In this document: in pieces, positions 32,708-40,183 of the stretch
Layout: the number at the start of each line of letters is the position of its first letter
How positions within the stretch are numbered: position 1 is the first letter of the stretch
From: Micromussa lordhowensis
Taxonomy: Eukaryota > Cnidaria > Anthozoa > Scleractinia > Lobophylliidae
Assembly: GCA_964020085.1 (NCBI GenBank)
Contig: OZ026608.1
Span: 19,208,944 to 19,272,943 of the forward strand
Direction: 5' to 3'
Length of the DNA: 64,000 nucleotides
Program-made: the position numbers and the translations under genes
The notes under the pieces: generated by a model
What the model was told of the DNA's origin: nothing
Database searches by the model: none
Seen by the model: only the letters and a program-made list of their open reading frames with translations

Positions 32708-33064
32708 TTACAATTTGAATCGTTTCTTGGTCTGCATGATCTTCTTTACAATGCGTTCTGTCACTGTTTTTCGAGGCAGTTTGTCAATGGACTTGATCAT
32801 TTTTGTGTCCGCTTTCCACTTGTCTTGTAAACTCTTGGCCTTGGAGTAATCGATGTCGTGTTGTTTGGCGATTCGATCCAGTCGGTTGATCCCAGGATCT
32901 CCCCGTGCTAGGCGTTTCTTCAATTTCGTGCCAGGTCCCATGTATTGATAACCAGGCCAATGGAACTCAATCCCCGTCTTTCCCAACCATTTTTGAATGT
33001 CAAGACCTCCACTCCTCCTCCTCTTCGTTTTTTTAATCGCTTTCTTCTTCTTCGTCGGTGTCAT
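32708..33064 (-). CDS. phospholipase A2-domain virion protein
   Basis: 118 aa, strongly basic. The PLA2-like domain has the calcium loop YMGPGT (41-46) and the catalytic HD pair with following Tyr in KQHDIDY (68-73), spaced as in parvovirus VP1-type PLA2. The N-terminus is a KKKK/KRRR-rich, nuclear-localisation-like arm. In parvoviruses this activity helps the particle leave endosomes; the same use in adintovirus-like elements is inferred. The start is the ATG at 33064. The stop is 23 nt beyond a minus-strand AATAAA, as expected for the last gene of the run. Confidence 0.85.
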   Translation of the reverse strand: MTPTKKKKAIKKTKRRRSGGLDIQKWLGKTGIEFHWPGYQYMGPGTKLKKRLARGDPGINRLDRIAKQHDIDYSKAKSLQDKWKADTKMIKSIDKLPRKTVTERIVKKIMQTKKRFKL

Positions 33065-33170
33065 ACCGAAGTGGACCTCTCAGACTTCCTTGGGGATCCC
33101 AATCTTCCCAACCTGAGGAGGGTTTTCATGTGAATTATGAGTCGGTTTTTTGACAACAACGAACAACACT

Positions 33171-33176
33171 TTTATT
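33171..33176 (-). terminator. poly(A) signal adjoining stop codon
   Basis: AATAAA on the minus strand begins one base after the TAG of the 33178-33783 gene, showing how compact the element is. Confidence 0.55.
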
Positions 33177-33177
33177 C

Positions 33178-33783
33178 CTAACCTGAGGAGGGTTGTAGCT
33201 TTTCCACTTCTGTCTTTCGTTTCGGTCGTTTCCCTTTCGTGAGTGATTTCAAGGCACCGTCCAAGGCTCCCTCCAAGCTTTGTCTGAATGCACCCTTAGA
33301 CTTGCGAGAGGGTTTTGAAGCTTTGGTGGTAGTGGGTGCCTTACTTAAGGGTTTTTTGGGTCTTGGAATTTTTGAGGTGGTGAGTGTCTCTTTTTTGATG
33401 CCTGACGTGGAGGGGGTGGCAGGTTCCTGCTTGATTCTGACTGGACTGACTGGTTCCTTCTTGACCCCTTTGATGATTTGCCTCAACATGTTTTCTATGG
33501 GTCCGTCAGCCATTCCCTCGGGTTCTTCGGTGTTTTGGTACACAGTAGGGGCCGCAGACCCTGTGCGCACGCGTTTCACCAATCGGGCCTGTTCCAGGGC
33601 CATGGGTTTGGTCATCTTGACCGCCAGACTGTCTGGAATCCTCTTGTCTTTCAAAATGAGATGTTGTTCTGCGGCCAGACGTCCCGCTTTGTTCAACAAG
33701 GCACTCTCCGTGATCTGTCCTTTGTAATAGTTTTGTAATTGTTTGAACTCCTGCACGGGTACCATCATCACTTCGTCCGTCAT
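33178..33783 (-). CDS. Lys-rich putative core protein with SUMO-type motifs
   Basis: 201 aa. The N-terminal half is well ordered (VPVQEFKQLQNYYKG, ALLNKAGRLAAEQHLIL), a pattern I associate with conserved Polinton proteins of unknown role. The C-terminal half is Lys/Pro/Ser/Thr-rich. Residues about 107-133 hold three psi-K-x-E words (VKKE, IKQE, IKKE), consensus sumoylation sites. The basic tail suggests DNA binding inside the particle. It starts at the ATG at 33783, overlapping the previous gene's stop by ATGA, and ends just before AATAAA at 33171-33176. Confidence 0.7.
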   Translation of the reverse strand: MTDEVMMVPVQEFKQLQNYYKGQITESALLNKAGRLAAEQHLILKDKRIPDSLAVKMTKPMALEQARLVKRVRTGSAAPTVYQNTEEPEGMADGPIENMLRQIIKGVKKEPVSPVRIKQEPATPSTSGIKKETLTTSKIPRPKKPLSKAPTTTKASKPSRKSKGAFRQSLEGALDGALKSLTKGKRPKRKTEVEKLQPSSG

Positions 33784-34205
33784 AGTCGTTTTTCAGGGAA
33801 ATCTGACAGTTGGCTCAGGGCAGTCTCGTAGCAGTCTTGCCAGTATCTCACTTCTTCTTGTTTCTTTTCTAATCTGAGTTGAAGTCCTTGGATGGTTATC
33901 TTCCCCTCGCCGCACTTTGTACACAACTCGACACAACCACCAGGTTCGGTGGTGTCTTGCTTCGTTTGACACGTTTCACAAAAGTCACCAAACTTTAAAG
34001 CGATGTGTTCTTGGTACAAGTCATTATATTTGCGGTTCCATTGTGCCACGGTTTCTTTGAGTCTGTCTTCACGCGCGTTGGAGGCTTGCAACAGTTGCAC
34101 TAGGTTCGACACTGTATCGTCTTTGGGTGACGGTGGTGGTGACCTTTTTTCGGGTACTACATCTTCCCCCAGCAGCGGATACCCTTGCTCGTCTCGCCCT
34201 TTCAT
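33780..34205 (-). CDS. coiled-coil protein with CxxC zinc pairs
   Basis: 141 aa from the ATG at 34205. I chose this start because it overlaps the upstream stop as ATGA, the usual junction in this run; an ATG four codons upstream is also possible. After a Pro-rich start come heptad-like helices (NLVQLLQASNAREDRLKET), two Cys pairs (FCETC and CTKCGEG, about 78-107) that could bind zinc, and a second helix (LQLRLEKKQEEVRYWQ). Function not recognised. Confidence 0.65.
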   Translation of the reverse strand: MKGRDEQGYPLLGEDVVPEKRSPPPSPKDDTVSNLVQLLQASNAREDRLKETVAQWNRKYNDLYQEHIALKFGDFCETCQTKQDTTEPGGCVELCTKCGEGKITIQGLQLRLEKKQEEVRYWQDCYETALSQLSDFPEKRL

Positions 34206-34522
34206 CGTACACAACATGCTCGAAAACAACCTTCTAAACCACTCCAGAATCCTCTGCCTTTTTGCTTGAGGAGATGCTCTCTTCGTCGCTTGACGGAGTT
34301 TCTGCGTCTACCCACTTCGCGCAACACCTTTTTATGTCGTTTCAATTTCCCATATGTGGCGTCATCGATGGGGATTCGTTGTTTCAGCAGATTGAGAACC
34401 ATCTCGCTGACAGCATTGATCTGATCGGCGTTGGCGTGTGTCAGCATGTCTTGACGCTTGTATCGATTGGCTTTTTTCAGGATGCTCTCCAAAAAGGGGC
34501 GTTGTCTTCTCAACCGCTTCAT
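34202..34522 (-). CDS. small basic Polinton protein
   Basis: 106 aa, very basic: KRLRRQRPFLESILKK, an Asn/Asp-rich middle (ANADQINAVSEMVLN) and KRHKKVLREVGRRRNSVKRRR, then QKGRGFW and a Cys-containing hydrophobic tail. The order (basic start, ADQIN helix, HKK, QKG, hydrophobic end) matches a short protein that recurs in Polintons and related animal elements; its function is not known to me. A minus-strand ATATAAG lies at about 34556-34562, some 35 nt before the ATG, so the gene may have its own promoter. Confidence 0.7.
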   Translation of the reverse strand: MKRLRRQRPFLESILKKANRYKRQDMLTHANADQINAVSEMVLNLLKQRIPIDDATYGKLKRHKKVLREVGRRRNSVKRRREHLLKQKGRGFWSGLEGCFRACCVR

Positions 34523-34631
34523 CGTCGCTTTCTGTGCCCTGTGGAAAAGACAGCGTCTTATATGATGTCACATGACGCAGCAGCAGCCTGGATTTCTTGC
34601 CCCGTACCCTTTTCGTCTATGGAGTGGTTTT

Positions 34632-34838
34632 TTATCTTCTCCTTCGTCGGCGTGTGGCTGCTTCCAGGGCTTTTTTGGCTCCAAACCCAGCGGCACCGGA
34701 GGCTGCTCCCAAAGCCAAGGCTTTCCCTCCAGCTATAATTGCCGGTAGTATGGCTGCCAGGGGAAAGATGCCCCCTTTCTGGCGTCGTGTTTTCTTCTTC
34801 CTCCCTCTCCCTACTGTGGTGCGTCTTCTTCTTGGCAT
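34632..34838 (-). CDS. pX/mu-like basic core peptide with KGG site
   Basis: 68 aa: an Arg/Lys-rich start (PRRRRTTVGRGRKKKTRRQ), KGG at 21-23, a long Ala/Gly/Leu hydrophobic segment (IFPLAAILPAIIAGG...), and a terminal RRRRRR. The pattern resembles adenovirus pX-type precursors cleaved by the viral protease after GG. It probably condenses or anchors DNA in the capsid (inference). Confidence 0.72.
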   Translation of the reverse strand: MPRRRRTTVGRGRKKKTRRQKGGIFPLAAILPAIIAGGKALALGAASGAAGFGAKKALEAATRRRRRR

Positions 34839-34840
34839 GT

Positions 34841-35398
34841 TTAGGATGCAAATGAGGATCCTGGGAGTGTTTCCGGTTTTTGTATTTTTTCTGCAAGGGA
34901 TTCTGGACTGAAGTGCTTGTCGTAACTTCTGAAGTACCTGTCATCCGTGGAGGGTGTGAAATCCGTGATGGTGTCGTCCAAGGTTTGCATTTTGGTCAAG
35001 AAACTGCTCATCGAAGAATCGTCCATACCAGCTCTGACGTAATTTCTGAGTTCAATCAAGGTCTTTTCGTAGGTCGTGTAAGCGAATTTGCACATGTCCA
35101 TTTTGAAGGAATACTTTTTGAAATCATTCCAACCTTTCAATAAGGTGGCAGAGGACGTCAAACCTACTACGACGAAACTGTCTTTCCACACAGATCCAAT
35201 CACGACACTCGCAGCCATGATCACCAACGCCATGCCGTTGAAAAAAGCGTTGCACTTTTTGAAACGATAAAACATCTGTCTCTTGCACCACCATTGTTTG
35301 TGATAGAAAAGATACAATCCGTCCAATCGATTCAGGGACTCTGCGTCGAGAATCGTGGTGGAATGATGTTCATTCATCAAACTAACGGGGGACGTCAT
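34841..35398 (-). CDS. two-pass membrane protein, SLATT-like
   Basis: 185 aa. Two hydrophobic helices (about 57-71 and 74-90) form a tight hairpin, flanked by an aromatic/basic stretch (YHKQWWCKRQMFYRFKKC) before and a helix with YTTYEKTLIELRNYVR after. This arrangement resembles SLATT domains of two-helix membrane proteins; I cannot prove homology by eye. The tail (125-185) is polar. ATGA-type overlap with 35395-35643 puts it in the morphogenesis run. It could be an inner-membrane or particle component. Confidence 0.62.
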   Translation of the reverse strand: MTSPVSLMNEHHSTTILDAESLNRLDGLYLFYHKQWWCKRQMFYRFKKCNAFFNGMALVIMAASVVIGSVWKDSFVVVGLTSSATLLKGWNDFKKYSFKMDMCKFAYTTYEKTLIELRNYVRAGMDDSSMSSFLTKMQTLDDTITDFTPSTDDRYFRSYDKHFSPESLAEKIQKPETLPGSSFAS

Positions 35399-35643
35399 GT
35401 CTGCTTCTCGGCTTGTTCTATCTGCTTCGCCTTCTTCTTGGCACGGCGTTCATATTCCCATAGTTCATACTTGAAAGCGGTCTCCCTGTAATCGTTCGCG
35501 ATGTCCCACACTTGTCTGTAACAGGTGCACGCCGCGACGCGCTTCATGGCGTCGTGGTCCATGCATTGCGGATCCCTGTAGGAGAGGGACCGTTTACATT
35601 GATCCAAGAAATGAGGAAACCACTTGACTTCACTACGCAACAT
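35395..35643 (-). CDS. MLRxEVxWF microprotein 1
   Basis: 82 aa from the ATG at 35643; the open frame extends upstream, but the ATG matches two paralogues that begin identically. It opens MLRSEVKWFPHFLDQC, with later Cys-Thr-Cys-Tyr and a basic helical end (YERRAKKKAKQ). Related genes are 36554-36790 and 37478-37708. Function unknown. Confidence 0.68.
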   Translation of the reverse strand: MLRSEVKWFPHFLDQCKRSLSYRDPQCMDHDAMKRVAACTCYRQVWDIANDYRETAFKYELWEYERRAKKKAKQIEQAEKQT

Positions 35644-35644
35644 C

Positions 35645-35821
35645 TTATCGTCGTCTTCTTTTCTTTTTTCGTTTGAGCACTTTTCGGACCGCGTTGTTGG
35701 CTCCAGCACTCACACCACCGTAAACGGCACCTTTCAATGCTCTGATTCCCAAGGGTTTCAACGTCGACAAGAGGCGATCTAATTTGCCACCCTTGATCGT
35801 TCTTCTTCGTCTACGTCTCAT
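35645..35821 (-). CDS. 58-aa basic core-like peptide with IKGG
   Basis: ATG at 35821, TAA at 35647-35645, one base before the next ATG. The order is MRRRRRR, IKGG (9-12), a Gly/Ala/Leu helix region and a KRKKKRRRR end. It has the same design as 34632-34838 and 39729-39905. I-x-G-G fits the (M/I/L)xGG-x adenain consensus, so it may be cleaved by the element's own protease. It is short and easily missed. Confidence 0.7.
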   Translation of the reverse strand: MRRRRRRTIKGGKLDRLLSTLKPLGIRALKGAVYGGVSAGANNAVRKVLKRKKKRRRR

Positions 35822-35829
35822 GGATGTTG

Positions 35830-36564
35830 TCAGTTCCGCACACTGGTGGAATTGCGTGTCACGGTGGGACGCCGACCGTTTTTATAGGTAGTGGTGATCG
35901 TGTTCGTGGTGGTGATCCCAGCAATACGGCGACCTGCCGCCGTTTGTTGTTGATCTTGCAAGATCTGCTCCAGTTGGCGCTGCATTTGGGCTTGATTCAT
36001 ACTCACTCTACCTCTGGACGGACCTGGTCTGGCGGAGGAGGCGGGAGTGGACGCGTTGCTGCTAGAGGCTGACGAGTGCGATGGGGAGGGTGAGGGTGTG
36101 TTTCGACGCGGTACTTGTCTGGGTTGTTTGCCACCCGCAGTGAGACGTCTGGGTTGTTTGCCACCCACAGTGGGACGTCGTGGTGTTTTGTAACCCACTA
36201 TGGGTCTGCCTCCAGCGTATCCTTGACCGGGTGGTGTGGGTGGTCGTCCTGCCTGTTGTCGGAGAGCGCGCGTCATACCCACACCGATTGTGTTGTTCCC
36301 CGATGCAGAGGTGGTGGTCGTTCCCACACCGATTGTGTTATTCACGAGCGGAGGTGCCGTGGCTGTTCCCACACCAATGCTGGGGCCCGGGGATGAGGGT
36401 GGCGGTGGTGTGTTCAAGGGACCCGCATTGTTGGACTGCGTCCAGGAAGGTGACCCATACACGTTCAGATGGTCATCGTCCCAAGCACTTATCCAGTCGT
36501 CGTCGGGCATGTCGCCCGACACGTCCAAATCATCTAACAAATCGTCGGACACGTTACTGGCCAT
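35830..36564 (-). CDS. low-complexity Pro/Ser/Thr/Gly protein with internal repeats
   Basis: 244 aa. Acidic start (SDDLLDDLDVSGDMPDDDW), then Pro-rich linkers, three NNTIGVG-type repeats (about 62-95), three PTVGGKQPRR-type repeats (about 120-150) with several GG sites, a Ser-rich block, and a C-terminal helix MNQAQMQRQLEQILQDQQQ. The composition suggests a disordered scaffold or minor virion protein. No known domain. It overlaps the preceding microprotein gene by 11 nt. Confidence 0.65.
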   Translation of the reverse strand: MASNVSDDLLDDLDVSGDMPDDDWISAWDDDHLNVYGSPSWTQSNNAGPLNTPPPPSSPGPSIGVGTATAPPLVNNTIGVGTTTTSASGNNTIGVGMTRALRQQAGRPPTPPGQGYAGGRPIVGYKTPRRPTVGGKQPRRLTAGGKQPRQVPRRNTPSPSPSHSSASSSNASTPASSARPGPSRGRVSMNQAQMQRQLEQILQDQQQTAAGRRIAGITTTNTITTTYKNGRRPTVTRNSTSVRN

Positions 36565-36790
36565 GCTCCCTGGCTATTGCTTTCTTCGCCAACTCTTCTT
36601 GCGTATGAATTAGATCCTCAAAGTGGGGTTGATTATATGCTTTCACGAGGGACCGTACTTGACGCTTGGACACACTCTGTGTGATTCGTTGCATGGGCAC
36701 GTAATCCGTTTCTTCTGGATTCATCCAACTCAACCGAGCTTCACAAATGAGAAGGAATCTCCCAAACCACGCCACCTCACTCCGCAGCAT
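36554..36790 (-). CDS. MLRxEVxWF microprotein 2
   Basis: 78 aa from the ATG at 36790, starting MLRSEVAWFGRFLLIC, with QRITQSVSKRQVRSLVK in the middle. Paralogous to 35395-35643 and 37478-37708. It overlaps the ATPase gene by 14 nt upstream and the low-complexity gene by 11 nt downstream. Function unknown. Confidence 0.68.
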   Translation of the reverse strand: MLRSEVAWFGRFLLICEARLSWMNPEETDYVPMQRITQSVSKRQVRSLVKAYNQPHFEDLIHTQEELAKKAIAREHGQ

Positions 36791-37436
36791 CTCGAAATTG
36801 ATGACATCGCACGAACCCTTCCTCTTTTAATAAGTGACTCAGGACGCGCTGATCGTCCTTACTGGTTGGATGCAGATCCAGTAGCAGATAACCAAAGGGA
36901 CGGTCCGTCACCTTTCTGAATGTGTCGAGGACATCAGACCATTGCGTGGGAAACGATTGCAACAACAGGTTGCGCATTCCCAATTGATCTCTGGGATTCT
37001 TGAAGGCCACGATGTAATGGGCGTTGCGAGATATGGTCTTGGCGAATTTTCCGTTCGGAAACAGATCCTGACACAAGTAAATGACCGTGATGTTTTGATG
37101 ATGAGAGTGTTTGGTGAAGAGATCCAGGACGCGTTTGTCGTTCCCACATTCGTCCATCAGATCGTCCAATACCAGCAAGCCTCCTTGAGGGAACCATTTG
37201 GGTAATGAGTCGCTGTCAGGAATCCCTTCGTGAAACTTCACACCCCCTTTCTTGAGCGGTTCATACCCCTTTTGCCACGAACCATAACAATAGTGAATGC
37301 TTTTCGGCGATTGAGCGAACAAGTCAGAATTGTTCAGCAGTAACTTGGTAGTGAACACAGTTTTGCCACATCCGGAGGGTCCGGTCACCATCAGACTCGC
37401 TGGGGTGTGAAATCGAAATGCTTTACGCAGTTCCAT
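36777..37436 (-). CDS. ATP: A32/FtsK-HerA-type packaging ATPase
   Basis: 219 aa from the ATG at 37436 (eight further open codons upstream lack an ATG). Walker A is GPSGCGKT (19-26), Walker B LLVLDD (87-92), and a sensor-like YLCQDLF is at about 118-124. This is the genome-packaging ATPase conserved in Polintons, virophages and larger DNA viruses, which pumps DNA into preformed capsids. Flanked on both sides by MLRxEV microprotein genes. Confidence 0.9.
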   Translation of the reverse strand: MELRKAFRFHTPASLMVTGPSGCGKTVFTTKLLLNNSDLFAQSPKSIHYCYGSWQKGYEPLKKGGVKFHEGIPDSDSLPKWFPQGGLLVLDDLMDECGNDKRVLDLFTKHSHHQNITVIYLCQDLFPNGKFAKTISRNAHYIVAFKNPRDQLGMRNLLLQSFPTQWSDVLDTFRKVTDRPFGYLLLDLHPTSKDDQRVLSHLLKEEGFVRCHQFRDAAE

Positions 37437-37477
37437 GGTATCGATCGGACTGACTCGCAACGCGATCGTGTCCGTAC

Positions 37478-37708
37478 TTATTTCAAGGGGGCACTCGTCA
37501 TGGACATGGCTCGCGAACGCTGATAGAATAGTTCGAATTGGAGTTCAAGGTCCTGGTCTTTCAAGAGGGGTGTCACTCTTCGATAACTATCGCATGTCAA
37601 AATGCGTTCGAGTGTAAGACGGTACGGATGATTTAAGGGTAACTGGAGACACATGTCCCTGCAAAGGACCAAGAATTGAGGGAACCACTGGACTTCACCA
37701 CGCAACAT
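37478..37708 (-). CDS. MLRxEVxWF microprotein 3
   Basis: 76 aa from the ATG at 37708, starting MLRGEVQWFPQFLVLC, then ERILTCDSYRRVTPLLK. It is the third member of this small family and lies between protease and ATPase. The shared N-terminus and a conserved R-x-L/V...Y-R-x-V core suggest one ancestral gene duplicated in the morphogenesis run. Confidence 0.68.
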   Translation of the reverse strand: MLRGEVQWFPQFLVLCRDMCLQLPLNHPYRLTLERILTCDSYRRVTPLLKDQDLELQFELFYQRSRAMSMTSAPLK

Positions 37709-37771
37709 CTTGTTTCAACTGACAACTCTTTAATAAATGCCTCTTAATTTAACATCTTGTTTTTAAAACTC

Positions 37772-38347
37772 TTAATTTAACAAATGGTGTACACCATACA
37801 AGGACCCTCGTGTGTCCTGGTGACACTCCATGAATCGGGCGCAAATCTTACGCCAAGCTAACTCGTCAACAATCAAACGTTCCAACCACATGCCTACTTT
37901 GTGATCATTGTTCACATAATCGTTCGTTTCGAATTCCTTCAAGAACTCGTTCATGCTGCGACCCAGAGCGCGAAAAATCAAGTAGATCAAAGCATAATCG
38001 CCACAACTCTGACTGAATAAGGACTGAAGGCTCTTCCCATTGTGCACTCTGTACTTGAAATGACCATTCAGCCACTCTTGCAAAGGGTGTGTGGTGCCGT
38101 ACACCTCCAAGGGGAGAGCATAGCTGTCCATGACTTCACACACGTTTCCCTCTGTCCACAGAGCTATCCAATGCATCCCGGGTTTGTCGTGAGGATCCGT
38201 GTTTACAATGTAGGCCGTGGGTCCCTCTTTGGACGGTGTCTTGGGAAGTCTATCGCATGGAACCGTTCCGTAAAAGACGGGGCCAAGCTTCGGATGATTC
38301 ATCGCCAAATGATCCAATTGCAAATTATTCAACGTCACTTTCTCCAT
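37772..38347 (-). CDS. PRO: adenain-like cysteine maturation protease
   Basis: 191 aa. Ulp1/adenain-fold catalytic residues: His59 in GMHWIAL, Asp74 in VMDSY, oxyanion Gln108 and nucleophile Cys115 in SQSCGDY (Gln to Cys spacing of seven, as in adenain). It should cleave capsid or core precursors, possibly at the GG sites seen in the small basic proteins. It starts at the ATG at 38347, whose last base order overlaps the MCP stop. Confidence 0.9.
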   Translation of the reverse strand: MEKVTLNNLQLDHLAMNHPKLGPVFYGTVPCDRLPKTPSKEGPTAYIVNTDPHDKPGMHWIALWTEGNVCEVMDSYALPLEVYGTTHPLQEWLNGHFKYRVHNGKSLQSLFSQSCGDYALIYLIFRALGRSMNEFLKEFETNDYVNNDHKVGMWLERLIVDELAWRKICARFMECHQDTRGSLYGVHHLLN

Positions 38348-39732
38348 TACTGCTGATACACGTCATACACCACTGTCTTGTTTCTGTCAATCTCCAAGAT
38401 ATTCTCGAATTCGCCGTACAACAAGACGGTGAGATTTTCACCTGGGTTGGCTCCAAAATTGATCACCAAGCGCAGATCACCGCTCTGTTTGGGGTTCAGC
38501 ACTGAACTGTGCAAATTCCCGTTGGCTGTGTTATCAAATACAAACAGGGTGCAGTGCTTGTCTTGTCCCCAGTCCTCCCGTCTGATCATGTTTCCAGTAC
38601 TTTTACGCAGACTTCCTGACGCTTGCAGAAATCTGTAGTAGCCCCTTCGGTCTTTGGCACCACTGTCATGCTGCAGTTCCAGTGTTTCATAGGGATACTC
38701 TTCACCTCTCACCAATTGCTTCACGGAGGTGACATTGAACTTTTTGAAAGAAAACGGGTACTTGGTGACATCCCCGTTAAAGGCAGCCGCTTCTATCAAC
38801 GCTACCACCAACACGTTGGGGAGTTGATTGTGAAAAGGGTTGTTGCACTCAAAGTATCGCTGATCACCGGGGTGAGAGTAAGTGCGAATTTCGCTTCTCA
38901 CTGTGGGGTACGCGACCGTTTTTCCCTCGAGCATACTGTTCCTCAGTTCTCTGTAGATCGAGGCAGTGACTCTCACTTGTGCCAGATACAATTTCACTTT
39001 CACGTCTTCCTGCCGCAGTCGGAGGGCTTTGGCACCCTGAAATCTCATCGTGAACATGTCCGGTGAGTTGAAGTACATCTGGATCTGGAGTTGGACACCT
39101 GGAACCAACGCTTTGCTGAGATGAAACACCTCCAGGTAAGGCTTGAATCTCAGGGTGACTTTGTTTCCTCCAACAAAATCAGCCAATAAACCTTTCATAC
39201 CGCGGACCACTTCTTGCGTGTCTTGGGACAGTGCAGCAAAATCGGCATGAGCTAGGTCCAACTGATTGGCAGTGAGAGCATCAGGGACGTTGATGCCATT
39301 GAACCACCCCTCTGGCTGCAGTATCGTCTCTCCGTCTTGTCGGTTGTTATTCAGTAGGGTTTCCAGGTAAGCTTTGTAATGATACGTGTCGGTCTGAGGG
39401 CTGATGAGTGTTCCGTTCAGTCTCACATTGATCTGTTTGAAGAGCGAGTGAGCCAAATTGTTGACTGGAAAAAGGGTGTCCGCTGCTACCAGATTGCCAT
39501 TGTCCGCTGCATTCTTCATCTGTAGTTCCACTTCGAAGTAACTTCGATTCAAATCGATGTAATCTTCCTGGGGGTCAATTTGGAAGTCCACGGGGTTGAT
39601 CCCTGTGGTAAAGGGATTGATGGGGACAAAACGGCACGAGGACATGCTGAGGTCCGTGGGTGGTATCTTGAACAGATCCAGGGTAGGGTTGAGCACCCCC
39701 ACCGAGCGTGCGTGAGCTATCATGTCAGTCAT
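38347..39732 (-). CDS. MCP: major capsid protein (double jelly-roll)
   Basis: 461 aa. It matches the Polinton hexon-like capsid family (often listed in animal genomes as F54H12.2-like). Features: VDFQIDPQEDYIDLNRSYF near residue 50, the NNLAHSLFKQINVRLNG strand and LISPQTDTYHYKAYLETLL (about 90-130), and the terminal ENILEIDRNK region. It would form the pseudo-hexagonal capsomer. Placement between protease and the minor-capsid genes is the usual Polinton order. The ATG at 39732 overlaps the TGA of the 58-aa basic gene. Confidence 0.9.
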   Translation of the reverse strand: MTDMIAHARSVGVLNPTLDLFKIPPTDLSMSSCRFVPINPFTTGINPVDFQIDPQEDYIDLNRSYFEVELQMKNAADNGNLVAADTLFPVNNLAHSLFKQINVRLNGTLISPQTDTYHYKAYLETLLNNNRQDGETILQPEGWFNGINVPDALTANQLDLAHADFAALSQDTQEVVRGMKGLLADFVGGNKVTLRFKPYLEVFHLSKALVPGVQLQIQMYFNSPDMFTMRFQGAKALRLRQEDVKVKLYLAQVRVTASIYRELRNSMLEGKTVAYPTVRSEIRTYSHPGDQRYFECNNPFHNQLPNVLVVALIEAAAFNGDVTKYPFSFKKFNVTSVKQLVRGEEYPYETLELQHDSGAKDRRGYYRFLQASGSLRKSTGNMIRREDWGQDKHCTLFVFDNTANGNLHSSVLNPKQSGDLRLVINFGANPGENLTVLLYGEFENILEIDRNKTVVYDVYQQ

Positions 39733-39905
39733 CGTCGCTTCTTACGCCTCCTCCTCTTCCTCTTCAGGGCTGTCTGTATCCAACGATAGTCTCCGAGATT
39801 TGATCTCGAAGGAAGGAACATTCCTCCTTTATACACTCTTCGTCGCGACAGACCACTCGCGATGAGCGGAATGCGTTTGACGCGTCTTGAGTAGATGGGA
39901 ATCAT
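39729..39905 (-). CDS. 58-aa basic core-like peptide with YKGGMF
   Basis: ATG at 39905, TGA at 39731-39729; both ends overlap neighbours as ATGA. Basic throughout, with YKGGMF at 25-30 and a C-terminal RKRRRRKKRR. Same layout as 35645-35821 and 34632-34838. Candidate protease-processed core peptide; function inferred. Confidence 0.7.
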   Translation of the reverse strand: MIPIYSRRVKRIPLIASGLSRRRVYKGGMFLPSRSNLGDYRWIQTALKRKRRRRKKRR

Positions 39906-40183
39906 ACTCCAAAAAGGTCCTTTCTAACTTTCTTCGAGACTTGACGATTGATCACTTGCTTCGCTTTACGTTTGACGGCGCGATTGGCTCCTCTCTTGAT
40001 CCCAGCGAGTCCCCCTTTCCAATTGACCTTTGCACCGCGACCCAACCCTTTTATTCCTTCCAGGGCCGTTTCTGACACAACATCGCGAAGGATTGCGGGT
40101 CCACTTTTCTTGATCTCTTTCCAGAGTCCGCTCCCGGACTGAGTCGTGTCGCCATGAAATCTCACCAAACCATTGCCTATCAT
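39902..40183 (-). CDS. small basic minor virion protein
   Basis: 93 aa from the ATG at 40183. SGSGLWKEIKKSGPAIL suggests an amphipathic helix near the N-terminus; the second half is basic and Gly/Ala-rich (KRGANRAVKRKAKQV). It sits immediately after the penton-like genes and before the capsid gene with ATGA overlaps at both ends, so it is probably a structural partner, perhaps like adenovirus cement or lytic peptides (weak inference). Confidence 0.65.
   Translation of the reverse strand: MIGNGLVRFHGDTTQSGSGLWKEIKKSGPAILRDVVSETALEGIKGLGRGAKVNWKGGLAGIKRGANRAVKRKAKQVINRQVSKKVRKDLFGV

Noticed and set aside
34362..34944. minus-strand ORFs 34362-34571 and 34558-34944
   Set aside because: Overlapping shadows in other frames of the basic genes at 34202-34522 and 34632-34838; no coding pattern.
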